Shown here: piece by piece, positions 51,049 to 59,211 of the stretch
Position numbering within the stretch: position 1 is the stretch's first letter
How the letters are laid out: every line of letters begins with the position of its first letter
IMG/VR virus record: IMGVR_UViG_3300017991_000090
Location: 1 to 64,000 of that record
From: a virus
Direction: 5' to 3' (one strand)
DNA length: 64,000 nt
The notes under the pieces: model-generated
Told to the model about the DNA's origin: nothing
Database searches by the model: none
The model's input: the letters and a program-made list of their open reading frames with translations, nothing else
Program-made: the position numbers and the translations under genes

Positions 51049-51313
51049 AAACTATGTTGATGAAGCTGAATCTGGCTGGGGTCGGGGGCCAGACAGGGGC
51101 AACCCTGACTGGCCGCACGGTTCCCGCATGTTAGTGCGGGAGCCGTGACCAGGCATTGATCGACACAAATCCACATTTGTAAAACAGCTTCTGTTTTAGA
51201 AATTGGATTTGTTATACGCCCCGTGCGTTTTTGTGAGCCACAGGTGCCTTATATGCCCTCCGAAGCGAAACGCTTCAGTCGAGAGCTCAGCTCTCCCTCC
51301 ATCAACTGAGTTT
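51049..51313 (-). ncRNA. Candidate retron msr-msd RNA, downstream of the RT
   Basis: On the minus strand the ends (51313-51297 and 51065-51049) form a 17-position stem with two mismatches and one G-U pair, like retron a1/a2 arms; the G-U would be C-A on the other strand. One base after a1, a G at 51296 could be the branching guanosine. Two short msr-type hairpins follow: GAGAGC-TGA-GCTCTC (51295-51281) and GAAGCG-TTT-CGCTTC (51276-51262), the latter with the UUU loop known to be recognised by retron RTs. Then come long msd-like hairpins at 51211-51166, 51147-51116 and 51114-51087, then a2 and a terminator. In most known retrons the RNA precedes the RT; here it follows the operon. Confidence 0.65.
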
Positions 51314-51497
51314 AATCTGCCTCATTCTTGGTCTCTGTAAGATCAGGTTCCTTTTTCTTTCGTTTCGGCAGAATTTTTTTCATACTACCAACTAAATTGG
51401 CAACCGGTTCAGCTATTGCTTTTACAAAATTCGCTGTCGCATCGACACCTTTGTTAAATTTCTCGAGCTTCTGCTCGCCTGTTGCTGTTTGGTCCAT
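51312..51497 (-). CDS. Small basic protein in retron-like operon (61 aa)
   Basis: The start at 51497 is chosen for AGGAGAG just upstream; a frame from 51602 would run into the RNase H gene. The protein has an amphipathic helix (about residues 8-45) and a Lys/Arg cluster (K-R-K-K-K), and ends in an acidic tail. Its stop overlaps the a1 arm of the candidate msr-msd RNA. It may be an accessory, membrane- or nucleic-acid-binding protein. No family was recognised. Confidence 0.5.
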   Translation of the reverse strand: MDQTATGEQKLEKFNKGVDATANFVKAIAEPVANLVGSMKKILPKRKKKEPDLTETKNEAD

Positions 51498-51528
51498 AAA
51501 CTCTCCTGTATGGAAAATGGTTATAGAA

Positions 51529-52017
51529 TTATTTACCCTTCGCCTTAAGCATCTGCTCCTTGACAATAGCATCAACAGCATTGTTATACTGATTTGATGC
51601 ATGCCCTTTCACCCACTTAAAGGTAAAGGATTTAAATTCGGGGGTAATACTATCCAACCTTTTCCACAAATTCAAGTTTAATACTTTCTTACCGTTTGAT
51701 TTTCTCCAGCCGTTCCTCTTCCATTCAGGAAGGTATGCAGTATAGTTCTCACTTACATACTGCGAATCTGGCCTTACTATACAATGGTGGTTTGAGGCGC
51801 CGTCATAAGAATCGTCCAGCTCTTTCTTTAATGCCTTTAACCCTTGAATAACAGCGAGCAATTCCATCTGATTATTGGTGACGTTTATTCTGTAGCCACC
51901 TCCTTTTCTTATTATTGTGTTGGCAGGGTCTAATATAATCCACCCGTACCCTCCAGGACATCCAGCATCTCTCTTGTTTCCAGAGCAACCACCGTCAGTG
52001 TAAACTGTAAATGTCAC
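51529..52017 (-). CDS. Ribonuclease HI
   Basis: A 162-residue product with the full RNase HI set: D8 (Y-T-D-G-G), E52 (N-N-Q-M-E-L), D84 (R-P-D-S-Q-Y-V), H139 (V-K-G-H-A) and D149. It cuts RNA in RNA-DNA hybrids. It lies 14 bases downstream of a retron-type RT gene and upstream of a candidate msr-msd RNA. Known retrons rely on RNase H, usually the host's, to trim the RNA template of msDNA, so a phage-encoded copy here would make the unit self-sufficient. A role in Okazaki RNA primer removal is the alternative. Confidence 0.88.
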   Translation of the reverse strand: MTFTVYTDGGCSGNKRDAGCPGGYGWIILDPANTIIRKGGGYRINVTNNQMELLAVIQGLKALKKELDDSYDGASNHHCIVRPDSQYVSENYTAYLPEWKRNGWRKSNGKKVLNLNLWKRLDSITPEFKSFTFKWVKGHASNQYNNAVDAIVKEQMLKAKGK

Positions 52018-52031
52018 TAATTTCTCCGTTT

Positions 52032-53084
52032 CTAATTAAATTTTTCTCCTTCAAATTTTAGCAACTGATCCATGTATTTCTTTCCTTTACCATGGTCAAT
52101 TGACATAACAAATGAGGCGTACCCTTTTAATTGTTTCAGAAGTGATTTGGTAGTTTTATCAGCGTGTTTAACAGTGGCGTGGTGTACCTGTGCCCGGAAT
52201 AGATGCATCCTTTTCCGCTGTATTGATGTTTTTACGTTAACAACAACACCGCACACCTTAAGCCTTCCTGCTTTTGATTTCCACAATGTTTTCTTTTTAT
52301 TCGGAGTAAATCCATAAGCCCACAGCTGTCTGTATGCCTGCTGTTTTATGGCTTTCTTTAACTCTTTTTTAGTCAAGGTTTTACTGCTGAACGCAAGGTC
52401 GTCAGCATACCTGGTATATTCAATGTCTCGCTCTTTGCAATATCTGAGCATGGTCTGGTCGAAACCCCTCATAACGATATTCGCTATCATTGGAGAGGTG
52501 GGAAACCCCTGTGCAGTATATCCATCAACAGTGCAAAGGTCAATTATCCGGTTAAACATGGACTGGTAGCCAGTAGCCTCGCAATATTCTTTAATGACTA
52601 CGGCTTTTATCTCTTCGCACTTAAACTCATAATTCTGGTTTTTATTATGATAAAGCGATGGGCTGCACCTTCCATCCAGCATCCGTTCATAAAATTTGCA
52701 ATATCTGCAAATATGCTTATTGCCGAACAGGCAGTTTTTCAAATGTTCCGTTGATATGGAATCAAAGAAACTCTTAATGTCAATCTTACCAAGAGAGTTT
52801 GCTCCGACATGGAGCTTTGCATTTGTTGCAATACCTTTCTTTGCCACAAAGCCATGAGCAGCCTCACTCGGCCTGAACCGGCGAAGAAAGCGCCAGTAAA
52901 TTGACTTCTGTATATATTTTAATCGTTTGTCGGGTGCAACGATTTGTCTTTTGGATCCGTCCTTTTTAGGGACTGTTATCCTATCAAGATGATTGTGTTT
53001 ATTTAGAATTATGTCATCAATTTCTTCAATTTCGGCCCCAAGAATCTTGGGCATGTCAAAATTACTGAGTGGAGCCTTTATCAT
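52032..53084 (-). CDS. Retron-type reverse transcriptase
   Basis: A 350-residue product with the RT core: D102 in K-I-D-I-K-S-F-F, Q-G-F-P-T-S-P (192-198), and Y-A-D-D (226-229). It shows both retron hallmarks: N-A-K-L-H (88-92), matching NAxxH, and V-C-G (277-279), a one-residue variant of VTG. A Cys set (C126-x2-C129, C140, C156) inserted between the first two catalytic motifs could bind zinc and is not a usual part of retron RTs. The motif Q-G-x-P-T-S-P excludes diversity-generating RTs, which have S-Q. Its start overlaps the DHH gene by 23 bases; RNase HI follows. A structured RNA at the operon end is the likely template. Confidence 0.85.
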   Translation of the reverse strand: MIKAPLSNFDMPKILGAEIEEIDDIILNKHNHLDRITVPKKDGSKRQIVAPDKRLKYIQKSIYWRFLRRFRPSEAAHGFVAKKGIATNAKLHVGANSLGKIDIKSFFDSISTEHLKNCLFGNKHICRYCKFYERMLDGRCSPSLYHNKNQNYEFKCEEIKAVVIKEYCEATGYQSMFNRIIDLCTVDGYTAQGFPTSPMIANIVMRGFDQTMLRYCKERDIEYTRYADDLAFSSKTLTKKELKKAIKQQAYRQLWAYGFTPNKKKTLWKSKAGRLKVCGVVVNVKTSIQRKRMHLFRAQVHHATVKHADKTTKSLLKQLKGYASFVMSIDHGKGKKYMDQLLKFEGEKFN

Positions 53085-54210
53085 TAGTTTTGTCTTCCTC
53101 CTGTTCTTCTACGGCCTTTTTGCGGGCCTCGTTCATATCCTTGGCTTCTCCTGTTTTGACCATATCAGTAGCTTCGGTCTCAACCGGATCCACCTCAATA
53201 TCCACTCCTACCTTTTCCATCTCAGCGTCTGCCATTTCGCCCTCCGGATTAAGTATTGTTAAAATGTCATCAATATGTTGTTCCAATTTATCTTTGGTAA
53301 TAACTGAGCCACCAACATCATGGTGGCCACCGCCACTTATGGTGTAATTAAACCCTCCCAGCATTTGACCAATATGAACACCATTGGTAAAATTGCCCCA
53401 TTGATTAAAACCAACATCGGTCTGTACCCTGTCGCCACCGAGGTGTACAACTCTGAATGCATATTTTACATCAGGCCTGACATAATATTCAGAATACCTG
53501 GGGTAAGCATACAGTCTGTTCATCTCAGTGATCGCAACCGGTCCATTTATAACCATCGCCTTTTCAATGGACAAGGCTGCCTTCCGTAACTTTGCAACAG
53601 CCGACTGGTCAATACCGAGAGTTAGCAACGCCTCATTAATGTCAAAGTCTGCTGCACAAATCACTTCGACTATTCTGCAATACAGCGAATCAATCGTAAT
53701 AGTCATCTGCTCAAGGTGCGCTTTTAATATCATCAAAGGCGTAAGACAGCTGAATATATATTCAACAGATTCATAGCCGGCGCTGTCAATCATATCAACC
53801 ATATTAATCATATGCGGGTCAATCGGCAAATACCTTCCAAGCGGGTTGTATGTAAGGTGTTCATAAATAATTTTCGCCGCAGATTTTGCCTTTGGGTCAT
53901 AACACTTGTTCGGATCAATGACCGGCTTGTCACCAAGGGTTTTATTGTAATGGTGGTCAATCCATAAGTTGGCCATTTCATGGTGCTGGTAGTCAACAAT
54001 TATACAAATGTCGTTACCATCCAAATCCGCATCTTCTATGATTTTATTAAACTTATCACCCCTCTGTGAAGACCTCACAGGTCTTAGGGTGTACATTCTA
54101 CCATCGACCACGTACTTTAAAACCAAAGCCGCGCTTATAATACCATCCACATCATCGTGGAAAAAGATGTGAAACATACCGTTGTTCATTCTTGGTATAT
54201 GCCCTTTCAT
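53062..54210 (-). CDS. DHH-DHHA1 family phosphoesterase
   Basis: A 382-residue product. H18-D19-D20-V-D22-G begins the DHH domain, D85-H86-H87 is the name motif (W-I-D-H-H-Y-N), and G-G-G-H-H-D-V-G-G near residue 290 belongs to a DHHA1 domain. Family members degrade short RNA, single-stranded DNA or cyclic dinucleotides. The last ~75 residues are acidic and disordered. The end overlaps the RT gene by 23 bases. It may process retron DNA/RNA or nucleic acids generally, or act against cyclic-nucleotide host signals; the sequence does not tell. The start codon lacks a good ribosome binding site; a start at M8 or M12 is also possible. Confidence 0.8.
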   Translation of the reverse strand: MKGHIPRMNNGMFHIFFHDDVDGIISAALVLKYVVDGRMYTLRPVRSSQRGDKFNKIIEDADLDGNDICIIVDYQHHEMANLWIDHHYNKTLGDKPVIDPNKCYDPKAKSAAKIIYEHLTYNPLGRYLPIDPHMINMVDMIDSAGYESVEYIFSCLTPLMILKAHLEQMTITIDSLYCRIVEVICAADFDINEALLTLGIDQSAVAKLRKAALSIEKAMVINGPVAITEMNRLYAYPRYSEYYVRPDVKYAFRVVHLGGDRVQTDVGFNQWGNFTNGVHIGQMLGGFNYTISGGGHHDVGGSVITKDKLEQHIDDILTILNPEGEMADAEMEKVGVDIEVDPVETEATDMVKTGEAKDMNEARKKAVEEQEEDKTNDKGSTQ

Positions 54211-54309
54211 TAGTTAAAGAAGGGAGCCGAGAATCCCGACCCCCTAAACTCAATATTAAAAAGAAGAAGGAATAATAAGTCCTTCAACATTGTTATTACA
54301 TGATAATTT

Positions 54310-54597
54310 TTAAAATAACGAGTACTTGGTATACTTGGTGTCACTCCGCTCTCTGACATGGGCATGCAATTTCTTTTTATCTACCAGATGGCTCATGCTG
54401 ACATTGGCTCTTGTCTGTCTTTTGGCGAATGGCCGGTCTTGCGGTTTAGATAGTGTGGGCCTGTTCTTGCTTAACGGCTGGAGATCATGCTTTGCACGAG
54501 CGTTATACAGTGTCTCATCATACACTGCAAGTTTGACAAAGGCAGCTGCCGTGTTCTGCAGCTGCCCGTCAAAATACTCTGAGGATATAGATAACAT
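54310..54597 (-). CDS. Small basic protein, probable virion component
   Basis: A 95-residue product whose start overlaps the stop of the upstream gene. The N-terminal part contains A-A-A-F-V-K-L-A-V-Y-D, close to the short tag of other virion genes here. The rest is very basic (K/R/H-rich), with P-T-L-S-K-P-Q-D-R-P. It may bind nucleic acid or be a minor virion protein. The function is unknown. Confidence 0.45.
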   Translation of the reverse strand: MLSISSEYFDGQLQNTAAAFVKLAVYDETLYNARAKHDLQPLSKNRPTLSKPQDRPFAKRQTRANVSMSHLVDKKKLHAHVRERSDTKYTKYSLF

Positions 54598-55214
54598 TAT
54601 AATAGTTTGCCGGTACCGTAACCAGCGGCAAGACCTCCTGCAGCAAGAGTTCCAGGGGCCTTTTTACCGAGCAGCCTGGCTGATGCCATTGCTTTTTCGC
54701 CGAAGGTTTTATATTTTTTCTTAGTAAGACCAACACCCTGGCCTTTGAAAATTTTCCCAATGTCTTTAAAAACTTTCTTGCCGCCGAACAAAGCTTTTAA
54801 GACACCAGCCTTGGCCTCTTTATCCATGCCAATAAAACTTTCTGCAACCGAAGAGTCTGAGGCGAGTTTCTGCATCTCATCTTCAAACGATGCAGTGTAA
54901 ACTTCGTCGAGTTGACCAGCTGTTTTTGCTTGACCCATCTGGAACCCCTTTCTTAAATAATGCTGTGCTATTTGTTTGTTCTCAACTTTATTTCGTGCTT
55001 GCCATGCGGTATGTAACCGCTTATTTTCCCGGATATTAGCTTCAACAAAAGCTTTTCCAAGCTCATCAGCCATTGTTTCTGCACCGACCCGGAGTCCCTT
55101 CTTCTTACCGAGCAAGAACCCGCCAGTACCACCAGCAGTAAGGCTGGCCGCAGCAGCAGTTATAGGGCTCTTTATCACTTTGGATAAAGCGCCTTTGAAG
55201 GCAGTTTTCTCCAT
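54597..55214 (-). CDS. Gly/Ala-rich virion-type protein
   Basis: A 205-residue basic product. It has hydrophobic Gly/Ala segments at about residues 17-35 (A-A-A-A-S-L-T-A-G-G-T-G-G-F-L-L-G) and near the C-terminus. The N-terminus M-E-K-T-A-F and an internal F-E-D-E-M-Q-K-L-A (about residues 108-116) match the tag recurring in virion genes. It is probably packaged in the head or part of a membrane-penetrating device; inference from composition. Confidence 0.5.
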   Translation of the reverse strand: MEKTAFKGALSKVIKSPITAAAASLTAGGTGGFLLGKKKGLRVGAETMADELGKAFVEANIRENKRLHTAWQARNKVENKQIAQHYLRKGFQMGQAKTAGQLDEVYTASFEDEMQKLASDSSVAESFIGMDKEAKAGVLKALFGGKKVFKDIGKIFKGQGVGLTKKKYKTFGEKAMASARLLGKKAPGTLAAGGLAAGYGTGKLL

Positions 55215-55368
55215 ATCTATATCCTTTGAAAAAAAGTCAAAACTAATATATAATGTTATTATAGAATATAATTAACGATTCTTGCAAGTACAAAAAAATT
55301 AAACGATAAATTAGCGATATTATAAAAAATATTATATATTCCATAATATAGACTAATTGAGAGGTTTA

Positions 55369-56421
55369 ATGGGTACAATTCCTTTTAAGAAATTTATCAT
55401 AACTCTTTTATTTTGTAATAAAGAGATACCTGATATCATAAGCAAACTCAACTCTTTCAGCTATGAAGTGACGGAAGAAGAAGTAAGCGAAATCTTCTCC
55501 GAGATGAGAGACATCCTACCTGAAAATATAAGTAAGCATGTTGAAAATAGAATGCTGCTTAGCACCAGTGATGCAACCCATGTTGAGTGGTTGAGGTATT
55601 TTGATGTATTCGAAATATACGATTACATTGTAAGGTGTAATGATAACATTGATAATAAGCCAAATTATTTTAAATGGTGTGAAGACTGTGTGTGGGCGCA
55701 TACTCATAAAGATGTAATGTCCCTGATTAATATTTTCCTTTTCAATGAAGAAGATATCGATTCCATTTCAGAAATCATAATGGTAAAGTACAGAAGGAAG
55801 ATTGGTGTTGATGCGCTTCAGTTGTATCAAAAAATATTCTGGGACACCAACAACCTGTCAGCCAAAGATGCGCATAGATATTGCAGGCCATTCAGGAACA
55901 ATTCGTTAATCATCCGACAGTTCAGGTCAGGAAACTCTGAAATAGAAATGCGTGATATCCCAGCCGATTCACATGACGGCTGCGATGTTCCATTCAATTT
56001 CCATGACAGTGATTACATTAAGTGGAAGATAGGATACACTGTAACAGCCCCTACCCCCAAAGACTTTCTGCAAAAGGTTCAGACAGACAGCGTGTTCAAA
56101 TATTATGAAGCTATGAACATGGCGCAGAGTGTTGAGGTTGAGGAAAGTTCAGGTTCTAATGATATAGTCGGTGCATTTGAAAACACTAAATCAAAACGAC
56201 GCAACGTAGAGGAAATGCGGGTCAGACTGGCGAAGGAGTGGATGAAGTTATACATCCGTGCCAGGGACAATATGCCTGACGGCGATAATAAGTCAGATGA
56301 TTTCTTTAAGAAGATGCGTGAGCTTGAGCTTGGTTTTGACCAGTGTAATGAGCAGATTGCCAAAATCGATGATATGCCAGATGTGCAGGATGATATCAAG
56401 GGTGATATTCCAAATCTATGA
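55369..56421 (+). CDS. Possible small terminase or packaging partner
   Basis: A 350-residue product. The start at 55369 has GAGG upstream; a TTG at 55357 is less likely. It is helical and acidic throughout and ends in a charged region with D-D-M-P-D-V-Q-D-D-I. The overlap with the large terminase start (ATGA) suggests a packaging function, such as the DNA-recognition subunit. No helix-turn-helix is clearly visible, and it is larger than most small terminases, so this remains tentative. Confidence 0.4.
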   Translation: MGTIPFKKFIITLLFCNKEIPDIISKLNSFSYEVTEEEVSEIFSEMRDILPENISKHVENRMLLSTSDATHVEWLRYFDVFEIYDYIVRCNDNIDNKPNYFKWCEDCVWAHTHKDVMSLINIFLFNEEDIDSISEIIMVKYRRKIGVDALQLYQKIFWDTNNLSAKDAHRYCRPFRNNSLIIRQFRSGNSEIEMRDIPADSHDGCDVPFNFHDSDYIKWKIGYTVTAPTPKDFLQKVQTDSVFKYYEAMNMAQSVEVEESSGSNDIVGAFENTKSKRRNVEEMRVRLAKEWMKLYIRARDNMPDGDNKSDDFFKKMRELELGFDQCNEQIAKIDDMPDVQDDIKGDIPNL

Positions 56422-58082
56422 TTACTCCACAACAGTTTGCAGTCAACGTATTCTATCTGAATATGGCTCCGCTGCAGATGCCCGAAGCGTCAATGCGGCA
56501 TCTGTATCCGCTTTATAATTTAAAATCCAACGCAATGATGTTTAAGTTTGGGCGGCAAACGCACAAATCTACTACGCTTGGATTTAAAGTGGCCCTCCCG
56601 GCAGTAAAGTATAGTCCATACCATGCACTGTATGTGGCACCTACCGGACATCAGGTGTCAGTGTTCTCAACAGATAAGCTCAATAGCGCCCTGCGTGAAT
56701 CTCATTTTATCCGTGACCATTACTTCGATACCAAGACTAAAGACCAGGTTTCGTATAAAGAGCTTCGGAATGGAAGTAAGATTTATCTCCGGTCAGCGTT
56801 CCACACTGCTGACTCAATTCGTGGTATCTCGGCAGACCTGACAGCGATTGATGAGGTTCAGGACATAATCAGCGACCACATCCCGGTTATTGAACAGTCC
56901 ATGAGTCATAGTCTTGCTAAATGGGATCATTTGGTAAAAGAACAGCCCAACCTCCCAATGCACCTTTTCAACAGTAAGATATACGCCGGAACACCTAAAA
57001 CTGTTGAAAACACAATGGAGATATACTGGGAGCAGTCCACTCAGAATGAATGGATTATCAAGTGTGAAAACCAGGGTTGCAGAAAATACAATTTCATCAA
57101 CGAATACAATATCGGTGACACTTGCCTGATATGTAATAAGTGTGGAAAGCCAATACATTACCGTGACGGGCAGTGGGTAGCTATGAATCCGGAAGGGTTT
57201 ATTGACGGCTTCCGGTTGCCACAGATTGTTTTGAACTGGGTAAATAACCCTAACAATTCAGAGGCCTGGCAGATTAATGTAATCCGGACAAGGAAGATTT
57301 ACTCCACTGAGAAATATTTCAACGAAGTGCTGGCCCTTCCATACGCTGCCGCCAAGCACCCTTTGAGTGTTGCTGAAATTAAAGCCTGTTGTCAACCATA
57401 CGATATGGTCGAAGATACATGGGCCCCAAATGATAAAGTGGTCAAGGCCGGTTCAAATTTTGCAGGAATAGACTGGGGCAAGGGCGACACTGCGTCGGGA
57501 ACTTCATATTCTATGCTTACTATCAGCACTTGGCATCAGGGTGTGTTTAAAGTATTATTTAAAAAGCGATACACCGGCAGGTTATCAGAACCAATTTCTC
57601 AGGTAAAGGATATGCTGAGAATAATCAACCTGTTTAAGTGCCTACTGACTATAGCAGACACTGGTGACGGACGCACTTCAAACGCTATGATGGTTCAGTC
57701 ACTCGGAGTAAACAGGTTCGCTGAAATTTATGAGCACGGATCTTTAAAGAAGAAAATTCGTTGGGATAAGGATAAAGGATATTATATTATAAATCGTACC
57801 CAGGTGATGACAGATTTTATCATGGAAATCAAAAGAGCCCAGGTACAATTTTTTAAATATGAAGAATTCAAAGAGTTTCAGTCTGACTTTACCGGCATCT
57901 ACGCTGAGTATAGTGAGAGGCTCAGAATGACCAAATATGACCACAACGTTCCCGACGATGCCTTTCATTCATACATGTTCAGCAGGATAGCCTGTAAAAT
58001 AGCCAGGGGTGAATACTCCAAGTATCTTACTGGCGGCGCTGATACTGACTATTCAGAGCAGACGGTTATTACATTACCATAG
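56418..58082 (+). CDS. terL: Terminase large subunit
   Basis: The 554-residue DNA-packaging motor and nuclease. The ATPase part has Walker A G-R-Q-T-H-K-S (45-51) and Walker B L-T-A-I-D145-E146. A zinc-ribbon insertion carries C217, C222, C237, C240 and C243. The RNase H-like nuclease has D353 in G-I-D-W-G, D415 in A-D-T-G-D-G, and D514/D515 in P-D-D-A-F-H-S. The gene overlaps the upstream gene by four bases. Head and protease genes downstream complete a packaging/head block. Confidence 0.93.
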   Translation: MITPQQFAVNVFYLNMAPLQMPEASMRHLYPLYNLKSNAMMFKFGRQTHKSTTLGFKVALPAVKYSPYHALYVAPTGHQVSVFSTDKLNSALRESHFIRDHYFDTKTKDQVSYKELRNGSKIYLRSAFHTADSIRGISADLTAIDEVQDIISDHIPVIEQSMSHSLAKWDHLVKEQPNLPMHLFNSKIYAGTPKTVENTMEIYWEQSTQNEWIIKCENQGCRKYNFINEYNIGDTCLICNKCGKPIHYRDGQWVAMNPEGFIDGFRLPQIVLNWVNNPNNSEAWQINVIRTRKIYSTEKYFNEVLALPYAAAKHPLSVAEIKACCQPYDMVEDTWAPNDKVVKAGSNFAGIDWGKGDTASGTSYSMLTISTWHQGVFKVLFKKRYTGRLSEPISQVKDMLRIINLFKCLLTIADTGDGRTSNAMMVQSLGVNRFAEIYEHGSLKKKIRWDKDKGYYIINRTQVMTDFIMEIKRAQVQFFKYEEFKEFQSDFTGIYAEYSERLRMTKYDHNVPDDAFHSYMFSRIACKIARGEYSKYLTGGADTDYSEQTVITLP

Positions 58083-58090
58083 AGGTGAAT

Positions 58091-58441
58091 ATGCCATTTA
58101 AATCAAAAGCGCAAATGAGGGCATTTTTTGCAATGGAAGACCGGGGCGAGCTTCCAAAGGGAACTGCAAAAAAGTGGGCTAAGGAGACAAAGAATATCTC
58201 GTCGCTTCCCGAACACGTTAAAAAGGCATGTCTTATCAACTTTATCAAGATTGCCAAAGAGCTGTTCGACCCTAATAAAACAAAGCCAATTCCGACTCGC
58301 ATTATTCAGCAGGAAATGATAGCAACTGCCAAACAGGAGAAAATGAAAGGCATGACCCCTGTTGAATACAGAAACGATTTAACCGCAAGACGGACTGGCG
58401 TTGTGCGCAGAAACAGACAGTCAGCGAAAGCAGCTGCTTAA
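58091..58441 (+). CDS. Small basic protein with K-A-Q-M-R-A-F-F motif
   Basis: A 116-residue product. ATG at 58091 follows GAGGTG; the upstream GTG at 58085 is part of that site. It begins M-P-F-K-S-K-A-Q-M-R-A-F-F, then G-E-L-P-K-G-T-A-K-K-W-A-K-E-T, then L-P-E-H-V. To my recollection this is a short pattern frequent in phage proteins, often fused to or near head genes, with unknown function. The C-terminus is very basic. It follows the terminase by eight bases. Confidence 0.55.
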   Translation: MPFKSKAQMRAFFAMEDRGELPKGTAKKWAKETKNISSLPEHVKKACLINFIKIAKELFDPNKTKPIPTRIIQQEMIATAKQEKMKGMTPVEYRNDLTARRTGVVRRNRQSAKAAA

Positions 58442-58848
58442 TTATTTTTCTTTAAGTGCTCCGGAACAAATAATCCGCCTTCCTGGATATATTTTTCCTT
58501 GTTGATGCTTAAAGTGCTTTCGATACTTGCTAAATCCTCACCTTGATGATGAAGCGCCGCTTCCTGCAATATCTCCTGAACAGTCTGTTCAAACAAATCA
58601 TCATACTGCTCTTCTGACATTTGATACTCGCCGAGGTCAGTGTTTCTGAATTCTGTTATCAAATTCTTCTTAACCTCAACAACATAATCAGACTCAAGCC
58701 GGTCAGCGCCATGCTTAACCTGAATATGCTCAAAAAGCTTTGCCACCCAATATTTGAATGTCATCTTAAGCAATTCTTTCCTATCCATTTCTGAATTAAG
58801 AATTGCTTCTTTCAAATCGCGCTGGAAATTAAAATCACTTTTTGACAT
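58438..58848 (-). CDS. Unknown protein encoded opposite the head genes
   Basis: A 136-residue product on the minus strand within a plus-strand block; its stop overlaps that of the convergent gene at 58441. The start at 58848 has GGGTGGCT upstream; a frame from 58917 has none. It is helical and acidic (Q-M-S-E-E-Q-Y-D-D-L-F-E). There is no recognised motif. The orientation suggests separate, possibly earlier, expression. Confidence 0.5.
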   Translation of the reverse strand: MSKSDFNFQRDLKEAILNSEMDRKELLKMTFKYWVAKLFEHIQVKHGADRLESDYVVEVKKNLITEFRNTDLGEYQMSEEQYDDLFEQTVQEILQEAALHHQGEDLASIESTLSINKEKYIQEGGLFVPEHLKKNN

Positions 58849-58911
58849 AAGCCACCCATTATTTTGAAGTATATTAATTATATAATATAATTTAATAGAA
58901 TTCGATAATAG

Positions 58912-58940
58912 TTGCAAGTGGTTAGCATATATGTTATATT
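58912..58940 (+). promoter_or_regulatory. Putative sigma-70-like promoter
   Basis: TTGCAA (58912-58917), a 17-base spacer and TATATT (58935-58940), 17 bases before the start at 58958. Confidence 0.5.
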
Positions 58941-58957
58941 TTTCTTAGAGGTGTTGC

Positions 58958-59209
58958 ATGTCAAAAATGTTACAAAATACAGAAGTATTACGAGCATTTA
59001 CCAGTGAAATGGAAAAAAACGCCACTGTTTTCACTAAGATATTATCAAAAATTAATCCCTTTTTGAAAGCAGGAAAAGAAGTGGTAAAAAAGAAACCTAA
59101 CAGGTTTTTAAGCACAGGTAAAGAGCTTATGACCATCCCGCTTGTTGGAGGTGCGGTTCTGGGCGCTGGCAGTTTATACGGAGCTGTAACATTGCCACCA
59201 GAAATATAA
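58958..59209 (+). CDS. Small membrane-type virion protein
   Basis: An 83-residue product with GAGGTG upstream. Residues 12-20 are A-F-T-S-E-M-E-K-N-A, the recurrent tag. A basic stretch (K-K-K-P-N-R) is followed by a hydrophobic Gly-rich end (P-L-V-G-G-A-V-L-G-A-G-S-L-Y-G-A-V). This is the pattern of several nearby genes and fits a protein packaged in the head or ejected with DNA. Confidence 0.5.
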   Translation: MSKMLQNTEVLRAFTSEMEKNATVFTKILSKINPFLKAGKEVVKKKPNRFLSTGKELMTIPLVGGAVLGAGSLYGAVTLPPEI

Positions 59210-59211
59210 TT

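Noticed and set aside
52032-53084. Reverse transcriptase as part of a diversity-generating retroelement
   Set aside because: The RT has Q-G-x-P-T-S-P rather than the S-Q form of that family, no accessory Avd-like gene is nearby, and no template/variable repeat pair was seen in the fibre-like genes.
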